From the NCBI GenBank assembly GCA_020832725.1, contig JAFIEC010000413.1, positions 1 to 5,840 on the forward strand: 5,840 bases of DNA, in the 5' to 3' direction. Positions 5,023 through 5,840 of the stretch are shown piece by piece; position 1 is the first letter of the stretch; each line of letters starts with the position of its first letter. The stretch is from Paracoccaceae bacterium. GTDB taxonomy: Bacteria; Pseudomonadota; Alphaproteobacteria; Rhodobacterales; Rhodobacteraceae. The notes beneath the pieces are model-generated. The model did no database searches, was not told the origin of the DNA, and saw only the letters and a list, made by a program, of their open reading frames with translations. The translations under genes were made by a program, and so were the position numbers.

Positions 5023-5840
5023 ATGTCCGATCTTAGAACCGCCTACGATCTTGCCGAGCCGTCCCATATTCGCGAGTTGACGGAGGTCGGGCGCGGCACT
5101 CCCATGGGCGAGCTCCTGCGCCGCTATTGGCACCCTGTGGGACTTTCGGAAGAGACCACAGCCGCGCCGCAACAGATCCGGGCGCTGGGAGAGGATCTGA
5201 TCCTGTTCCGCGACGGGAGCGGCAGGGCAGGGCTCGTGCACCCGCGCTGCGCGCATCGGGGTGCATCGCTCTATTACGGAAAGGTCGAGGCGGAGGGTAT
5301 CCGCTGCTGCTATCACGGCTGGCTCTTCGATGTGGAGGGCAACTGCCTGGAGCAGCCTTGCGAGCCCGAGGGAGGGAGCAAGCGCCATCTCGTGCGCCAG
5401 CCATGGTATCCGGTCGAGGAGCGCTATGGTCTTGTCTGGGCCTATATGGGCCCGCTCGACCGCAAGCCGCTGTTGCCCCGCCATGCGATACTGGAGGATA
5501 TCCAACCGGGCGAAATCCTCGATACCGATGCCCGTTCAATCGGAAGCGGCGGTCCGGTGATCTGTGATTTCAACTGGTTCCAGCACTACGAGAATGTCGT
5601 GGACCCGTTCCACGTGCCGGTACTCCACGGCACCTTCAGCGGCACCCAGTTCGTCGACGCGATGGCCGACATCCCCGAGGTGGAGTTCGATGTGCACGAC
5701 CTTGGCGTGCGGGTGACGAGCTTTCGCGATCTCGGGCAGGGCAAGCGGCTGCGGCGGATAACGGAAGTGTTGGTCCCGACCCTGCGCGTCGTGCCCAGCC
5801 CGCGCCACGCCCCCGCCGGGCCCGGTACCCTGATAGGGGG
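5023..5840 (+). CDS. Rieske non-heme iron oxygenase alpha subunit, phthalate-dioxygenase type (3' end beyond window)
   Basis: This is the catalytic subunit of a two-component oxygenase that uses O2 and electrons from a separate reductase to hydroxylate or dealkylate an organic substrate. The first 272 residues are visible. The family N-terminus is TEVGRGTPMGELLRRYWHPV (20-39). The Rieske [2Fe-2S] ligands are Cys76-X-His78 and Cys95-X2-His98 (CAHRG and CCYHGW), 16 residues apart. The mononuclear iron site is ENVVDPFHVPVLH (190-202): His197 and His202 are ligands and Asp194 is the bridging residue that passes electrons between subunits. The third ligand, an Asp further on, lies outside the window. 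The ATG at 5023 has GAGG 6 bases upstream. The gene follows the ThDP enzyme by 34 bases with no terminator, so they are probably co-transcribed. Relatives act on phthalate, vanillate, phenoxybenzoates and other aryl acids or ethers; the substrate here is not known. No reductase or ferredoxin gene is visible; it may lie downstream. Confidence 0.95.
   Translation, partial: MSDLRTAYDLAEPSHIRELTEVGRGTPMGELLRRYWHPVGLSEETTAAPQQIRALGEDLILFRDGSGRAGLVHPRCAHRGASLYYGKVEAEGIRCCYHGWLFDVEGNCLEQPCEPEGGSKRHLVRQPWYPVEERYGLVWAYMGPLDRKPLLPRHAILEDIQPGEILDTDARSIGSGGPVICDFNWFQHYENVVDPFHVPVLHGTFSGTQFVDAMADIPEVEFDVHDLGVRVTSFRDLGQGKRLRRITEVLVPTLRVVPSPRHAPAGPGTLIG

Noticed and set aside
5536..5808. A 90-codon minus-strand frame opposite the Rieske catalytic domain
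   Set aside because: It lies across the conserved iron-binding motif of the plus-strand gene and has no identifiable domain of its own.

Overview
The window is GC-rich DNA, roughly two-thirds G+C by eye. It has tightly packed genes, strong Shine-Dalgarno (SD) sites and protein families typical of soil or marine proteobacteria that eat organic acids and aromatics. Codon use and gene style suggest an alphaproteobacterium, perhaps of the Rhodobacterales; this is inference, since there is no rRNA or marker gene. Nothing points to a phage, transposon, CRISPR array or plasmid backbone. The region reads as a catabolic gene cluster.

Layout: two gene groups diverge from one 93-base control region (3210-3302). 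Leftward (minus strand) come a MarR-family regulator (2661-3209), the periplasmic binding protein of a peptide/opine-type ABC importer (1075-2613), a DppB-like permease (81-998) and the first 25 codons of a second permease, presumably DppC-like (1-77, cut by the window edge). Rightward (plus strand) come a thiamine-diphosphate (ThDP)-dependent enzyme of the acetolactate synthase/benzoylformate decarboxylase superfamily (3303-4988) and the first 272 codons of a Rieske non-heme iron oxygenase alpha subunit of the phthalate-dioxygenase type (5023-5840, cut by the window edge).

The control region has a core that is only about 20% G+C (3241-3275). It contains a perfect 12-bp palindrome, TTGCAATTGCAA, which supplies the likely -35 element of promoters facing both ways, and a second inverted repeat (AACATA-N8-TATGTT) over the likely rightward -10. 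This is where a MarR repressor would be expected to bind, so one regulator could switch its own gene, the importer and the enzymes. Two intercistronic hairpins flank the binding-protein gene: a 6-bp stem followed 7 nt later by a U-run after marR, and a perfect 13-bp GC stem after the binding-protein stop codon. They would fit differential expression within the leftward transcript.

Working model (inference): an external organic compound is captured by the binding protein and imported. It is then processed by the Rieske oxygenase (hydroxylation or O/N-dealkylation) and by the ThDP enzyme (decarboxylation or carboligation of a 2-oxo acid), and the compound or a product relieves MarR repression. 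The substrate cannot be read from the sequence. The combination is the most interesting thing here and I do not recognise it as a named pathway.
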